DNA of 64,000 nt from Aphrocallistes beatrix (lineage: Eukaryota; Porifera; Hexactinellida; Sceptrulophora; Aphrocallistidae), in assembly GCA_963281255.1 (NCBI GenBank), contig OY725493.1, forward strand, positions 2,883,857-2,947,856, read 5' to 3'. A program made the position numbers and the translations under genes. Of this stretch, positions 33,037-43,431 are shown piece after piece (positions within the stretch are counted from its first letter, which is position 1; each line of letters begins with the position of its first letter). Below the pieces are notes generated by a model, which made no database searches, had not been told where the DNA came from, and saw only the letters and a list, made by a program, of their open reading frames with translations.

Positions 33037-34290
33037 GTTCAGCGAGATCATTTAGTACTTTAATCTGTTTGACTACCTTCATAGCACCACAAAAATCGCT
33101 ATCTTCTTCCCAATTCTTTGGGTCCTTATTTGAAAAGCGGCTGATATTCCATGTGATCTTGAAAAACGCTTTGTGTTATAAGTTATAAAATCATACAAAC
33201 ATTTCTTTTGGATGTCGCAAGGATCTACAAATGCTCTCTTCGGTGGGTGTTCCTCTGTTGTGATATTTGTCAGAGCATGAACCATCTGGCAGCAGGCAAA
33301 GTGCAATAGTTCGATATCAAGCTTTTGTTCGAGAAGAACACAAGCACCATTCTTGCATCCTGTGTTTGAACTAGTTGTATCAAAACACATTCCTTTCATT
33401 TGGTTTCTGAGATTCCAATCTTTAATCGCACAGTCTACAGACGTGGCTATGCTTTGTCCAGTTATCTCCAACACAGATAGTAATTGCTCAGCACCTATCC
33501 CTGAAACAAGAATTGGGAGACGGTCAACATCTTTTCCCAGTATGTTGCATAACACCTTTCCATCCCAATGGACTACTAAGGGAACATTAGGTTTGAAATC
33601 CGCTTTTCTATTCTTTGCAATTTCCTTCCTTAATTTTTTTCTGGAACGGCGAATAGATGACCGATTGCAGATTATGTACCCAACTTGATGCCCTTAAATC
33701 TTTGCGGTAGCTGCAATAATAAATGTTGCATTACGATCACTTACCTTGGTCCTATCCAGGGTTGAAGCCAACCCAAGATCCATATAATTTCTGGCTCTCG
33801 TATTTACCACATGTATACTATGTGAAGTATAATCATCTGTGTCTTTATCTTCATCACTGCTATTATAGTCTTCCAAAATACAAAACTGATCTTTATTCAC
33901 TCGTTTTATGTCATTTTCTCACAGATTTACATACCTTGCTTTTCTCCCTGCTGATCTCTCTTCCATCCTTGTCAAAGACATATCGACTGGGCCCATGCAT
34001 CCACGGCGCCCTTTCTCTATCTGTTCGAGGAGAAACTCCTTATCTTCAGCGTTTTAATGAGAATTAATGCATCTTGATGTGCAAGGTCGAAGAGATCATC
34101 AAGTCCATTTTTGAAAATATTTCCACCAAACCATCGGATCTTTTTTGTTTATTTTCTTTATTCTTTGAGTGCTTTCCACATCAGGAACACCTTTTCGATC
34201 GCTTCCACTATATGCTTCTTTTGCCGATAAGGGATTCTTGATCGTTCCCAAAATATTATTAGTTCTTTAGATAAATTTTTATTCTTGTTG

Positions 34291-34635
34291 CCGCGCCGTT
34301 GGCAAATATTAATTGAAATTAAAATGATATTTAGTTTAATATCATTATATTTCGATATGTAACAGTAGTCCTGTATTTATTCTAGTGATAAATTATCCTG
34401 AGATTCTTTTCAATGTCTGATAAAACTTTTCAATACCTAATTCGACCTCAGCGTTCAATTTCCACGTATAATTTGATATCTACATAGCCATATTTTAAAA
34501 AATATATACATATCTCAGGAGTGTTGTCACATTCATAAACTTTTAATTATGATATTTCATTTTCATCCTGTGACATCAACGCTTGCTCCGCTAACCATTC
34601 TCAGACCATGGCTGTAGGAAACGATGGGGCTGGTA
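34291..34635. other. Stretch without recognised gene
   Basis: AT-rich; nothing supported beyond the decayed upstream part of the transposase-like gene. Confidence 0.35.
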
Positions 34636-34757
34636 AGGCCATAGCCTCACCATTTTTTATAAATTGTATTAGTTCTATGCCGATAAGGTGGTTGAGCATT
34701 ACTAATCAAATGTAGTAATGCTCAACCACCTTATCGGGCATACCCATGGCCTTACCA
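34631..34757. repeat. Short foldback, stem about 50 bp
   Basis: TGGTAAGGCCAT..., then TGCCGATAAGGTGGTTGAGC followed by ATTACT, an 11-base loop, and the inverse AGTAAT.. GCTCAACCACCTTATCGGGC, closing with ATGGCCTTACCA. The left arm carries about 30 extra bases (AGCCTCACCATTTTTTATAA). A possible hairpin RNA or small MITE. Confidence 0.75.
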
Positions 34758-34813
34758 CTTTTTATGAGGTTCAGACGGTTTCTAGGTTTCTAGCCAAACA
34801 AGTATGTTCATAT

Positions 34814-35864
34814 GGGTTAGTGCCATTTCGCCTACTCCCATTTTGCCTACTCCCATTTCGCCTACTAATAGTATAATAGTGCCATTTCGCCTACTCAATG
34901 GAATGCATTGTTTAACACGCATTGTTATGTTTTATGTGTTTGTATGGTTTTGCCTGCTCAATGAAATGGGTTGTTTGACATGTTTATGTTTTCAAGTTTA
35001 AAAAACGCAGAAGCGTTTATACTAATCTAACAGATCTTATAAATGCTACAAAGTTGAGTATTTCACTTATTAAACTTTGAATCAATATGGAATTTGTGAC
35101 AACAACCAGAGGCGTTCGTTCTCTAATATTTGAAGGCTATAGGTATGTTATTAATAGACGAGGTCGGAATGATAGTATCTTTTGGAGATGTGCAAAGAGC
35201 CGCAGTTGTAGTGGAAGTTTGACAACTATCAAAGGCGAGATCGTATCAAGCAGAGTTTCATACGTCAGACAATAGCACTTGCCTTTGTACCTGTTCGAAA
35301 TGTACGCTTAGCCTGGCTAGAGGTAAATGCGACAGCTCCGAATCTACACAGAGTTGACGAATTCATAACCTACTTTGAGGAAACATGGCTAGTGGGAAAC
35401 CTTTCTCTCGGTTTATGGAATGTGTACGAAATAAACTCCAACAGCCCAAGAACCAATAATCACATTGAAGGTTGGCATAACAAGCTTAAACGTATCGCAA
35501 AAAAATCCCACCCTAATGTTTATGAATTAATTGAAATATTCAAACAGGAGCAGGCGAATACTGAGGTTTCCATCGCTCAACTAGCAATAGGCTCCCAGAC
35601 TCCCAAAAGGGCCAAGAAATACATTGAGAAGGACAACAAAATAGAGACCTTGAAAATCAGATTACTTCAGGACACTATTACACTAAGGGAATATGTTCGG
35701 ACTATCTCAGCACATGTCTAGCATCAATTAAATATTCTTATGTTCCAGCCATAATTAATTTATGTTAACTCATTAATGTTTTGTGAAGCTAAATAATTAT
35801 TGAAAACACAAAAAATGTGTGTTAAACAATGCATTCCATTGAGTAGGCGAAATGGCACCAATTC
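34814..35864 (+). mobile_element. MULE deletion derivative with FLYWCH finger, 1051 bp
   Basis: A 40-bp perfect inverted repeat at 34879-34918 and 35819-35858 (GTGCCATTTCGCCTACTCAA and onward). A further two or three GCCATTTCGCCTACT units lie outside it on the left. The outermost copies are bracketed by GTTCATAT at 34806-34813 and 35865-35872, an 8-bp (possibly 9-bp) target duplication consistent with Mutator-like elements. Encodes only the ends of a transposase. Confidence 0.85.
35087..35721 (+). pseudogene. FLYWCH-type MULE transposase, internally deleted
   Basis: ATG at 35087. Residues 8-50 form a FLYWCH zinc finger (LIFEGYRYVINRR, FWRCAKSRSCSGSL), a DNA-binding module of Mutator-like transposases. 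The second His of the finger is lost near the stop at 35273. After a frame change the C-terminal part follows from about 35285: WNVYEINSNSPRTNNHIEGWHNKL (35404-35475), KKSHPNVYELIEIFKQEQ, and a coiled tail to the stop at 35719. The whole DDE catalytic core and SWIM finger between them are absent, which explains its size of about 200 codons versus 500-700 in the family. It may be mobilised by, or compete with, a full transposase. Confidence 0.85.
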
Positions 35865-35872
35865 GTTCATAT

Positions 35873-36655
35873 AATTGAATACATTGATTTATCAGAATTT
35901 TTGGCAAGCTAAAAGTATACTATGTTTACATACTTATTAATTATGTAAATGCTATTGGTAAATTCTAAAAATATGCTACAAAATTGGCATCAAGATATAT
36001 CACTGCTATTCTGTGGGAAGTAGATGAAATTGTATATTCATAATTTCAAAAAAGCACGATTAAATATTGCTTTATTCACAAATTTGGCTGCAATTTGCAA
36101 CATGCCAGCTGGGTTCAACGTAGTTGTACTTAAAGAAATGACGGATCAAATAGTTTTAGTCTGATGAAACAACATAGTAATATATTAAAAGTTTAGATAT
36201 CAAAGATATTTAGTATTAAATCAAATAGATCATAAAAATAATGATCAAAATAGGACTGATGAAATAGCATAAAATAATAATTTTCATGGCAGATATATGC
36301 ATAATTAACTCAGAATGCGAGAGGAGCAAAACAAGGGATTAAAGTCGAACCCAAAATTGAGAATGTAGTATGGCTACATTCTAATTCTGACATTCCGTTG
36401 CTGGAAAGAAATAGCCATGTGACCCCTCAAAAGGTTTCAAGATATAATTCGGTTAGCATTGATTTGAAGAAGCTTTTATTAATGCATCAAATACGATATA
36501 TTAAATAGGTTTCAGAGTCAATAATGCTATAATTTACAGATTGTCAAATAAAATTTTTCCAAGACTTTATCTTTTGGCCGATCGCAATGCTTGCTTAAAC
36601 CTCGCTACCTGGATAGGCCCTGCTTTTAGGGATATTTAGGGCCCTTATATACCGG
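35873..36655. other. Stretch without recognised gene
   Basis: AT-rich; both strands examined for repeat-like exons of gene A without success. Confidence 0.4.
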
Positions 36656-36658
36656 CAT

Positions 36659-36809
36659 GGCCGGCGCCATGTTTTATCGGCAGTGGGTGTCCTAAGAGGG
36701 ATTTCCCTGAAAGTGGGTGTTCATTTATAGAGGGATATATATTGTACAATATGATAAACAGGACGCAGTGGGTGTCTGGGCACCCAGGACACCCCCGGTG
36801 GCGCCGGCC
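36659..36809. mobile_element. Short MITE (GGCCGGCGCCATG family), 151 bp
   Basis: GGCCGGCGCCATGTTTTATC at the left and CGGTGGCGCCGGCC at the right are inverse over the GC part. The internal GTGGGTGTCC/GGACACCC also pairs. A sibling at 48670-48826 is about 95% similar by eye. Confidence 0.82.
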
Positions 36810-37350
36810 CTGACCGGGATTAACTTTCTTTGTTAAAAAATGTTCAGACTAAAATAATAATACTCTTTTATATGTTTACATAATTGATGCCAAAATATGA
36901 ATGTTTTCAATAAGTTGACTTCTCAATCTCATAGACACGAATCGTATATATTAAAACGCTAGGATTTCTGTTTGTAGGTCCGAATTGATTGAAGAACTGG
37001 CTATTCGTAGGAATACAAAGGTAAATAATTTAAATAATTTATAATCTAGTACGTATTTCTCCAAATACTGATATTAATATACTCCGGTCAATTCCAAGAT
37101 AATAATTGGATCAGGAGTTATAATCATACAATTAGTTGTGGTTAGGCCAACTCAGAAGGGCCTGTATAGTTCTTCAAATGGAATAGTAAAAAATTGGTAG
37201 AAAGAATACGTAGCATGTTAAAAACTCTCGACACATTGACCCAAATAATAAAAATTCTCTCGCGCACCATGAGCGAAAGGCTCGTAGAGAAATTATTGGC
37301 ATAAAGAGGAATACCTGTTTTTTTAAAGTGTATACAATTTAGTCAAATCA
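36810..37350. other. Intron after gene A exon 2
   Basis: AT-rich. An R1 tail scrap (CGAATTGATTGAAGAACTGG) lies at about 36982. No exon was supported. Confidence 0.4.
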
Positions 37351-37356
37351 ACTCAC

Positions 37357-37597
37357 CAGATGAAATATTTCGAGTTGAAATGATTCCATTTTCAAGTGAA
37401 AGAATATCAGGAGTTCCAAAAGGAGAGGATAGAAGGGTTATTTGATCAAAAAATGCTGTAGATGGGTTAATAACTTCAGTAAAAGTAAGATTTAGTTGAC
37501 CACTGTCAAGATCGATTTCTCTAAAGTAAAATAGTTGTGGAGGTGTCAAATCTTGAAAAAAATCAAAAACGGATATTCCGAGCGAATTGCCATATAC
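37357..37597 (-). CDS. Gene A exon 2: first Ig-like repeat
   Basis: Coding exon of 241 nt. The acceptor CTTATCTTTAG ends at 37598, and the donor CTG/GTGAGT starts at 37356. It enters in phase 0, as exon 1 ends, and leaves in phase 1. Reading from exon 1 gives DNVGLN|VYGNSLGISVF. A linker follows with TPPQL, then REIDLDSGQLNLTFTEVI, the hallmark of this repeat (compare EIDLNANVISLTFDETV in gene B), and LENGIISTRNISS. No internal stop. The following exon, which must begin with two bases completing a Gly codon, was not found in the window. Confidence 0.85.
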
Positions 37598-37599
37598 CT

Positions 37600-38085
37600 A
37601 AAGATAAGCATAAAAGAACTAAGAAGTGTGCTAATTAGTCAATATGTGTGTCATTCTTGTACTTAACTGTAGAATGCATACAACTTCAGTTATAAGCAAA
37701 TTAGTCACTTCTTCGATTCTTCATGCATTATGATGACGCTATAATTCAATGATGACTCATGAAATGTTATTTTAAAAATGAAAATGTAGACTCATGCTCA
37801 AAAAGATAATATCCTTTTATGATAAAAAGGTTACGATAAAGCAATAAATGTTAGATGAGTTGACATTTCGCTCTAGGACTCAAACTTACACGAATCATCC
37901 ACAAAACACTACACCCCCTTGGGGGGCGATTATTCGAGGGCGGCTCTTCTAATGATTTTTTTGTAGAAATTTACGGATTTCTACTCCTCCACGCACCCCT
38001 CACGCACCGCCACCTTTTACCAAATAAATTTAATCAGTAATAGAGACACTAAATCTGGATTCAAATTCATTTTTTTCACATTCAA
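37600..38085. other. Start of gene A intron 1 side, no gene
   Basis: AT-rich. A weak R1-like body (ATGATGACGCTATAATTCAATGATGACTCAT, 37730-37765) and a CCCCCTTGGGGGGC mini-palindrome (37914-37927) were seen, nothing else. Confidence 0.35.
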
Positions 38086-38396
38086 ATTACTCACTTTATA
38101 AGCTTTCAACCTAAATACTCTCCTTCAAGATTAAGTATTTTGAGCATTTGCTGATCTACTATGTCACGAGTTATCACAATTGTATATTATAGTAGCACAG
38201 TTTGTAAATTTTCAAGCTTGTGGGAGAGTAATCGAGTAGAAATATTAAGTGAGCATTTCGAATTTGAAGCAGCGTATCTCTTACAAATTAAATGCCCTTG
38301 ACTAGATAAATAGATTATTATTATAACTGTTTCTGTTTGAATATTTTGTATGGAAAATTTGGGGTGTGCGAATATTTTTGTCCAGGCAGTGTATGA
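38086..38396. mobile_element. Tc1-like MITE, right half
   Basis: Symmetric CAAATTACTCACTTTATAAGCTTTCAACC and its inverse (AAGCTTGTGGGAGAGTAATC..), and the terminus ATTTTTGTCCAGGCAGTG next to TA. The left terminus is lost. Closest to the copy at 56713-57172. Confidence 0.65.
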
Positions 38397-38403
38397 TTTT
38401 TCC

Positions 38404-38516
38404 AACCCAACTAGTCCCCGGGCAGGTTCGGGACTTTAAGCCGGGGCCAGGTCCGGGACAAAAGTGACCGGGATTGGCCGGGACCAGGGCCGGGGCCGGG
38501 TGACCGGTCAATCCCA
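38404..38516. mobile_element. hAT-like GC-rich terminus (GGGATCGACCGG family)
   Basis: CTAGTCCCCGGGCAGGTTCG to GGGTGACCGGTCAATCCCA is the inverse of 57978-58040. Iterated CCGGGCC/GGCCGGG. A solo end; the other terminus is absent. Confidence 0.65.
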
Positions 38517-38518
38517 AC

Positions 38519-39036
38519 ATAGGCACCCTTTGGGCGCCTAGGCTCACAATGGTTAATTATAAGGTGGATAACATCTCTAAATACGTCTGTCTTACTGTTA
38601 TAATCGAAATCGCTCGGATGATCACAAAATTTGTCAATTTTTCATTTTTCGATGCGTAATGATGACGTCATAACAGAGTCATGAGTCAGCATTTTTGATG
38701 ATAGTTGTATCACATGTGAGATATATTAATATACACAGTCTATTAAAATTTCAGCATTCTATCACCTAAAATGACGTCATTGACACTTTTTTATAATTAG
38801 AAATTTTAATAGAATGTATATATTAATATATCTCAAATATGACAAAACTTTCATCAACAAATGATGACTCATCACTCTGTTATGACGTCATCATAACTTT
38901 TTGATGAGAGTTGTATCATATGTGAGATATATTAATAGACAAATTCTATTAAAACTTCAGCCTTTTATCATCTAAAATGGCTGAGTTATAGTTGAAAAAC
39001 TGAAATTTCCAATTATAAAAAAGGTGACAATGACGT
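38519..39036 (+). repeat. R1 copy, rearranged
   Basis: The head is reduced to TAGGCACCCTTTGGGCGCCT. The body follows twice: once direct to CACCTAAAATGACGTCATTG, then an inverted and a direct partial body (38800-39036). At least three R1 pieces are fused, ending AAAAGGTGACAATGACGTCC. Confidence 0.7.
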
Positions 39037-39560
39037 CCTTATTTCCGGGGTCATCGGCCAGGTTAGTTTCATCTTAGTTCCATATATTGGAAGGGGGAAC
39101 ACAGATAAGTTCTTCGGAAAAATTGTTTAAAAAGTTATCGATCGTTTCATGAGATATCGCAGCTTCCTTTTTTTAAATATTGGCAGAAAATCTAAAACTT
39201 ATTGCTTTATTCTTTTCGAGAAAACTTTTAGTCCATTCCACCCCGGGAAAGTTTTCTTTGAACCTTGGTTATTTACATCCAGTTATGTCCAAAATGTTTG
39301 TGTCAAAAATGTATCTATTGGAAAGTCATATTCGTTCATAGCAATGCAGTGCTGCACTATTACATTCTATTCCACCTCAGTAAAGCTGTTTACCCACCAA
39401 ATTGCTTTAGATGCTCCCTCTTTTGTTTATATTTCAACGTGCTTCGAGGTATCCCAAACAGTTCTTCAGCATTGCGTTGTGATTTTTCTTTGCTTGATTA
39501 AGCACAAGCTTTTTCTAGAGAATTTGTTGAGTAATCTCTAAATTTTCTGCTTCCAGGCCT
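39030..39560 (-). pseudogene. Tigger/pogo (Jerky-like) transposase relic
   Basis: Read leftward. Near 39545-39410 lies a psq-type helix-turn-helix: KFRDYSTNSLEKACA followed in another frame by AEELFGIPRSTLKYK. Further on are IVQHCIAMNEYDFPID (about 39355-39310), NNQGSKKTFPGWNGLKVFSKR (about 39280-39215) and NLSVFPLPIYGTK (about 39110-39070), matching the order psq, CENPB-type domain, start of the DDE region. At least six frame changes or stops. It could be the kind of source whose transposase mobilised the pogo-like MITEs, one of which lies 125 bp to its right. Confidence 0.7.
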
Positions 39561-39561
39561 T

Positions 39562-39606
39562 GTATTTCCTGTATTTCCTGTATTTCCTGTATTTCCTGTA
39601 TTTCCT
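39562..39606. repeat. Minisatellite, unit CTGTATTTC
   Basis: Five adjacent CCTGTATTTC units (10 bases with the shared C) within the 5' edge of the Tigger relic. No function is implied. Confidence 0.85.
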
Positions 39607-39684
39607 TGGCATGGTTAAGTAATTAAACAAGTATTGTTGCAATAATCTATCATTAGGGATTAGTATATTTCACGAATACGAGTA

Positions 39685-40016
39685 CAGTACACCCTCGCTA
39701 ATCCGAACAGCTCTGTTCCAATGTTCGAAAAAATCGTTCGGATTAGTGAATTTGTTCCGATTAGTGAAATAACACTAATTCAATATGGCATTAATTATAA
39801 TAAATTTGTATTGTTAGAATATTAAGGATATTATTTCGCTATGAATGTTTATTTAACGAGGTTTCTCAATCTTATTGATAAATTTAAGTTTATAAACGTT
39901 TATTCAAATCATAGAAGCGAATTAAATTATATTTTGGGTGTTCGGATTTTAAGAATGAAGTGTTCGGATTAGCGAGGGTTCGGATTGGCGAGGTTCAGAC
40001 TAGCGAGGGTGTACTG
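39685..40016. mobile_element. Pogo-like MITE (CTCGCTAATCCGAAC family), 332 bp
   Basis: CAGTACACCCTCGCTAATCC at the left; the inverse, GACTAGCGAGGGTGTACTG, at the right; TA flanks. GATTAGCGAGG/TTCGGATTAG is repeated six times or more near both ends, with an AT-rich centre. Confidence 0.88.
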
Positions 40017-40183
40017 TAGTGAGAAGTTTCAACAAGTATTATTTTCAGATATTCTGTTGACTTTAGGCCTATATACGCGGAAAATAGTGAGCCCATATTG
40101 TATTAGTTGCCATAATAGGTCTATATTTATTAAAACCAATAAAGACTTAAGCCAATAAAGACCACCTTGAGACATTCACTAGG

Positions 40184-40352
40184 TCACAGTCGAAGGCGTA
40201 GCCAGCACAATTTTAGGGTGCAGCAATTCCAGTCTATTCCATGAGAGGGTTGCGGCACCCAATGCTAATTTGTGAAACTTTAGTGGGCACAGCCTTTGAG
40301 GTTGTGGCCTAGGCCCCATGTACCGCACCCTGGCTATGCCTCTGGTCACAGT
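40184..40352. mobile_element. hAT-like MITE, about 170 bp
   Basis: CACAGTCGAAGGCGTAGCCAGC at the left and GGCTATGCCTCTGGTCACAG at the right are imperfect inverses, with GGGTGC/GCACCC inside. Target duplication not clear. Confidence 0.5.
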
Positions 40353-40359
40353 GGTGTAA

Positions 40360-40690
40360 TCTCATTGAAAAGTGGTTTGAAAGGATGTAACTTTGCATAC
40401 AAGCTTGGTTTGAATAGTTTGAAAAGCTGTGAAATTTGCCCTTAAAAGATAAATACTTTTTGCGTGTCTAAAAACTTTCCGTGTGCCCCTCGTACAAGTA
40501 TTAAATTTAGCATCTAAAATTTATTTTCTGAATTACACTATACAGAAAAGAAATGCAAAAATAGAAGAATGAGTTACATAGTTATTTTTAGGTCCTTTAT
40601 TTAAACGCATCGAGGTTAAAAATCAATATTTGGGCTAAAGCAAGCCCCATGGACTAATTTCATCCTAGTTGACGGTAATGGTATTCACTC
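40360..40690. other. Stretch without recognised gene
   Basis: Unassigned; nothing supported before the hAT relic. Confidence 0.35.
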
Positions 40691-40693
40691 ATC

Positions 40694-41260
40694 ATGGAAC
40701 AAAAACCTCATAGAAAAGATATTAAATACACCTCAGGAAAGATTCAAAATGAACTGATAAAGATTCTAGCATCTATATAGAGTGGTCGTGAGATCGTAAA
40801 TGAAATTTCTTCTGCACGATTCTTTAGTTTAAGTTTAAGAAACTAAAGACGCATCCAAAACTGAACAGGTGCATTTTTTCTTGATATATTCTGAATAATG
40901 AATCACATGAAGAATTCCTCTATTTCAAAGTGCTGTTGAACTGACGGCACAAAGTTTGTTTGATGTGATTGTGGAAACCCTTTCCAAAGATTAGATATTC
41001 AACAGAGTGGGAGCACGTTTCGCGGAACCTACTGGCCCTGTTAAATTGCAATATCTCAAAATGATAGTGCGGCAGCCAGGAGAATATTTGTAAGTCGTAA
41101 GGCTACTGAACAATATGAACACCCAAAGAGCATGGTGGAGATTCTTTCAAGTCTTAATGATCTTAAAGAAGCAATTTCAGAACTCTAGATCTATATTCTT
41201 CTCAGGATAGGAATAACGTTTCCCATCACAAGTTCACAACTACATCCTGTGAGGGGAGAG
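40694..41260 (+). pseudogene. hAT (DUF4371, ZMYM1-like) relic
   Basis: YTSGKIQNELIKILAS (about 40725-40775), REIVNEISSARFFSL (about 40787-40835), then KDASK/EQVHFF-like and NESHEEF pieces in shifting frames (40850-40925). A C-terminal piece reads HPKSMVEILSSLNDLKEAI (about 41120-41180). Same family as 8885-10410 (compare SGKIQNEILNIM), but more decayed, with stops every 50-100 bp. Confidence 0.65.
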
Positions 41261-41284
41261 GAAAATAGCCCTGTAGACTGTTAA

Positions 41285-41620
41285 TAAACTATACCACATT
41301 TTAATATATCACTTATTCAATAAAATTTATTTTTATATAAATCACCAATATTATACGGAATCATGGGTTGGCGGGAGGGATCGGGATATTCAAGCCACTT
41401 TTGTTGTTGTATAATTACAAATATAAACTCAAACACCAGGAATGTTCAAACAATTGGCCTGAATACACTGCAAGTTCTTCTTAGCTCCTGGGATTTTTAA
41501 AATATATCGTAGCCCTGGAAAAAACACCAAGAAGACCCCTGCCGGAAAACCTGGCTACTCCCGGATTCGAGGGCAGATCCAAATACTAATGAACGATTTA
41601 AATCTTTATTCATCACTCCT
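41285..41620. other. Stretch between two transposon relics
   Basis: AT-rich; TATTTAATAAAATTTATTTT at 41310-41335. No feature recognised. Confidence 0.35.
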
Positions 41621-41644
41621 GGTCCACTACATATAAAATCAGCC

Positions 41645-42480
41645 ATGTAATGCCTGTATTCTCTTGTGATGGTGCTGCTATTTCTAGCTCACAGTTAGAT
41701 TGTTGTTTACTCCTTCTTACAGGGATGGATGCTGGAAGAAGACTTGTACCTTTCGCTTTTGGAATCGATAAGTCAGAAAGTAAGATACGTAGTTGGAGTT
41801 GGTTTATAGGCAAATGCGTAGAAGCTTAAGAGGTACTTAATCAATTACGAAGAGGGTTAATCAGTGACCGTGACAATGCCTCGAACGATATTAACCTAAA
41901 AGAGTTAATGCCTAATGTGAAAAAAATTTGGTGTAATCACATTGAAAGAAATCTTAATTCGAAGTTCAAAGGCCTCCCTGCTTCTGCATCCAATTTATTC
42001 TGGAATGCTGCGATTAGTACCTCTGAATAAGAATTCAATAAAGCCATGAAAGATTTCTCGACATTACATTTTGATGCTTATGCCTACATCAATGAACTGG
42101 AACTGTCAGAATGGACGACCCCTTGTCCTTGCCTCGGCATGGATGCCTTACATCTAATGCAAGTGACACCTAATTACGCTTTCAAAGTGGCAAGAACTAA
42201 GAATATGAGGCTTACTACATGATATTCTCAACTCGTGCAGAAATAAGTTTATTGAAAGAGTAAACAAATCCCGTGAATTACTAAGTAAACATCAGTGTTC
42301 TTCTTTGATTCAGAATGTACTTGACATCAATGAAACATGAAAATATACAGTACTATATCCCACACCTGAACAGTGCTTTCGGTTGGAGGTACAAAGTCAA
42401 TCAGGTTGTTTGCATAGGGTTAATGTTTATTATACTAATTTTCATTGTCCTGAATGCCCTAATCAGATAACACATGTTTC
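41645..42480 (+). pseudogene. Mutator-like (MULE) transposase core and C-terminus, degenerate
   Basis: VFSCDGAAISSSQ (about 41657) corresponds to the first catalytic Asp region, and LTGMDAGRRLVPFAFGI (about 41715-41765) and SESKIRSWSWF follow the MULE pattern. LISDRDN (about 41858) is the second Asp motif. KKIWCNHIERNLNSKF (about 41920-41970), FWNAAISTSE and EFNKAMKDFS match the MULE post-core. KNMRLLHDILNSCRNKFIE (frame change near 42215) precedes a Cys-rich tail (FHCPECPNQ, near 42445). Three or more stops. It is richer in core than the 34.8-kb derivative but has no FLYWCH finger or termini here. Confidence 0.72.
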
Positions 42481-42489
42481 GTGTGTGTC

Positions 42490-43430
42490 GACATTTAATA
42501 GTTGTTCTATTTCGTTTAAAAAAATCATCTAAGTAGGCTAGAATTCTCTTCTCTTCAAAATAACCGATCTAGATTTTAGAAAAAGTGTCTTTTTACACAG
42601 TTATGGCCCTATAAAGTCAAATGATACACAAATTCAGGAATTTTTCCTTTGAAGGCTTATAACTATGTAAAAATACACATTTTGGAAAACCAGGCATTCT
42701 GAAGGGAAGGCAAATCTAGGTCATTTTGAAAAAGATCTTTTGATATAATAAATACTTCGAGTTAGGATGGTATCAAGGTTTAATTTGCTGGGAATTTTTA
42801 GAAAATTGCTCTTCAAATTTCTGCGACCAAGTGGGGTCTTGGAGTAAAAAAGATATTAGAGTGGCTTTTTCGGATATAATACAATATTCAAATATTCTTC
42901 CAGGGTAAAATTAGTCCTCTTTCACATTATCCAAATTTTGAACTCATCGGAATAGATTAACATTGATAATTGACTTATGTTAAAGGGTTGGAAATTTTGG
43001 CAAAAGGTCCCTCTGCAAGTTTTTGCTCCATGTGACGATTGACGACCGAAATCAACTTTGGGGGCTTTTGGAGATTTGAGTGAAGAATAAGAAAATTCGA
43101 CAATTTCATTGCCCAAAACAAGGCTTTTTTGAATTTCAAACCGACCATTTCACCGGATGTTAACCTTAGTATCGATAAAATAAATAAATAAAGAATTAAT
43201 AAACATTGTGAGAAAAAGCTGAAATACTAAATAGAAACACAAAATAAACAAGTTGATAAAAATAGATATTCAATCGATGATTGTTTTCGAATGTCAAATG
43301 GATTGGATCCACAAATCATTTGTTCGATTGACCCAAATCGATATCGATTCTATTGATCAAGTGTTGCTAAATTGAGGCCGATCAACAATCAGGCCTAGAA
43401 TAAAAGAAATTTAAAATGCAACCAAGACTT
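42490..43430. other. Stretch without recognised gene
   Basis: No exon, terminus or clear repeat. The density of short polypurine words (AAAAAGTG, GGGGGC) is unremarkable. Confidence 0.4.
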
Positions 43431-43431
43431 T

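Larger units (their letters stand above)
32330..34290 (-). pseudogene. Unclassified transposase-like gene (DTTxSNTG family), split by nested MITEs
   Basis: Read leftward from about 34290. The N-terminal part is degenerate (LSAKEAYSGSDRKGVPDV.. at about 34215; FLLEQIEKGRRGCMG near 34000). A better block, 33640-33079, holds VVHWDGKVLCNILGKD, IKDWNLRNQMKGMCFDTTSSN and GACVLLEQKLDIELLHFACC. The frame continues to the hAT MITE at 33036 and resumes left of it (RGVH.. near 32400, SPMTKKKN near 32350). I know similar proteins as an abundant, poorly classified transposon-derived family in cnidarians, molluscs and arthropods, with CFDTTASNTG followed by an H/C-rich segment (hAT-like fold suspected). 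The canonical RHH after FACC is replaced (CQMVHALT). Frameshifts near 33600, 33690 and 33900 make it inactive. Confidence 0.65.

Noticed and set aside
33353-34067. Plus-strand open frames opposite the transposase-like gene
   Set aside because: They are shadows of the minus-strand DTTxSN gene and carry no motif.
36979-37020. Plus-strand mini-exon between TGTTTGTAG and GGTAAAT
   Set aside because: CGAATTGATTGAAGAACTGG matches the tail of the R1 repeat, so it is a repeat scrap.
39149-39541. 130-codon plus-strand open frame (Phe/Cys-rich)
   Set aside because: It is the antisense shadow of the Tigger/pogo transposase relic, whose conserved motifs read on the minus strand.
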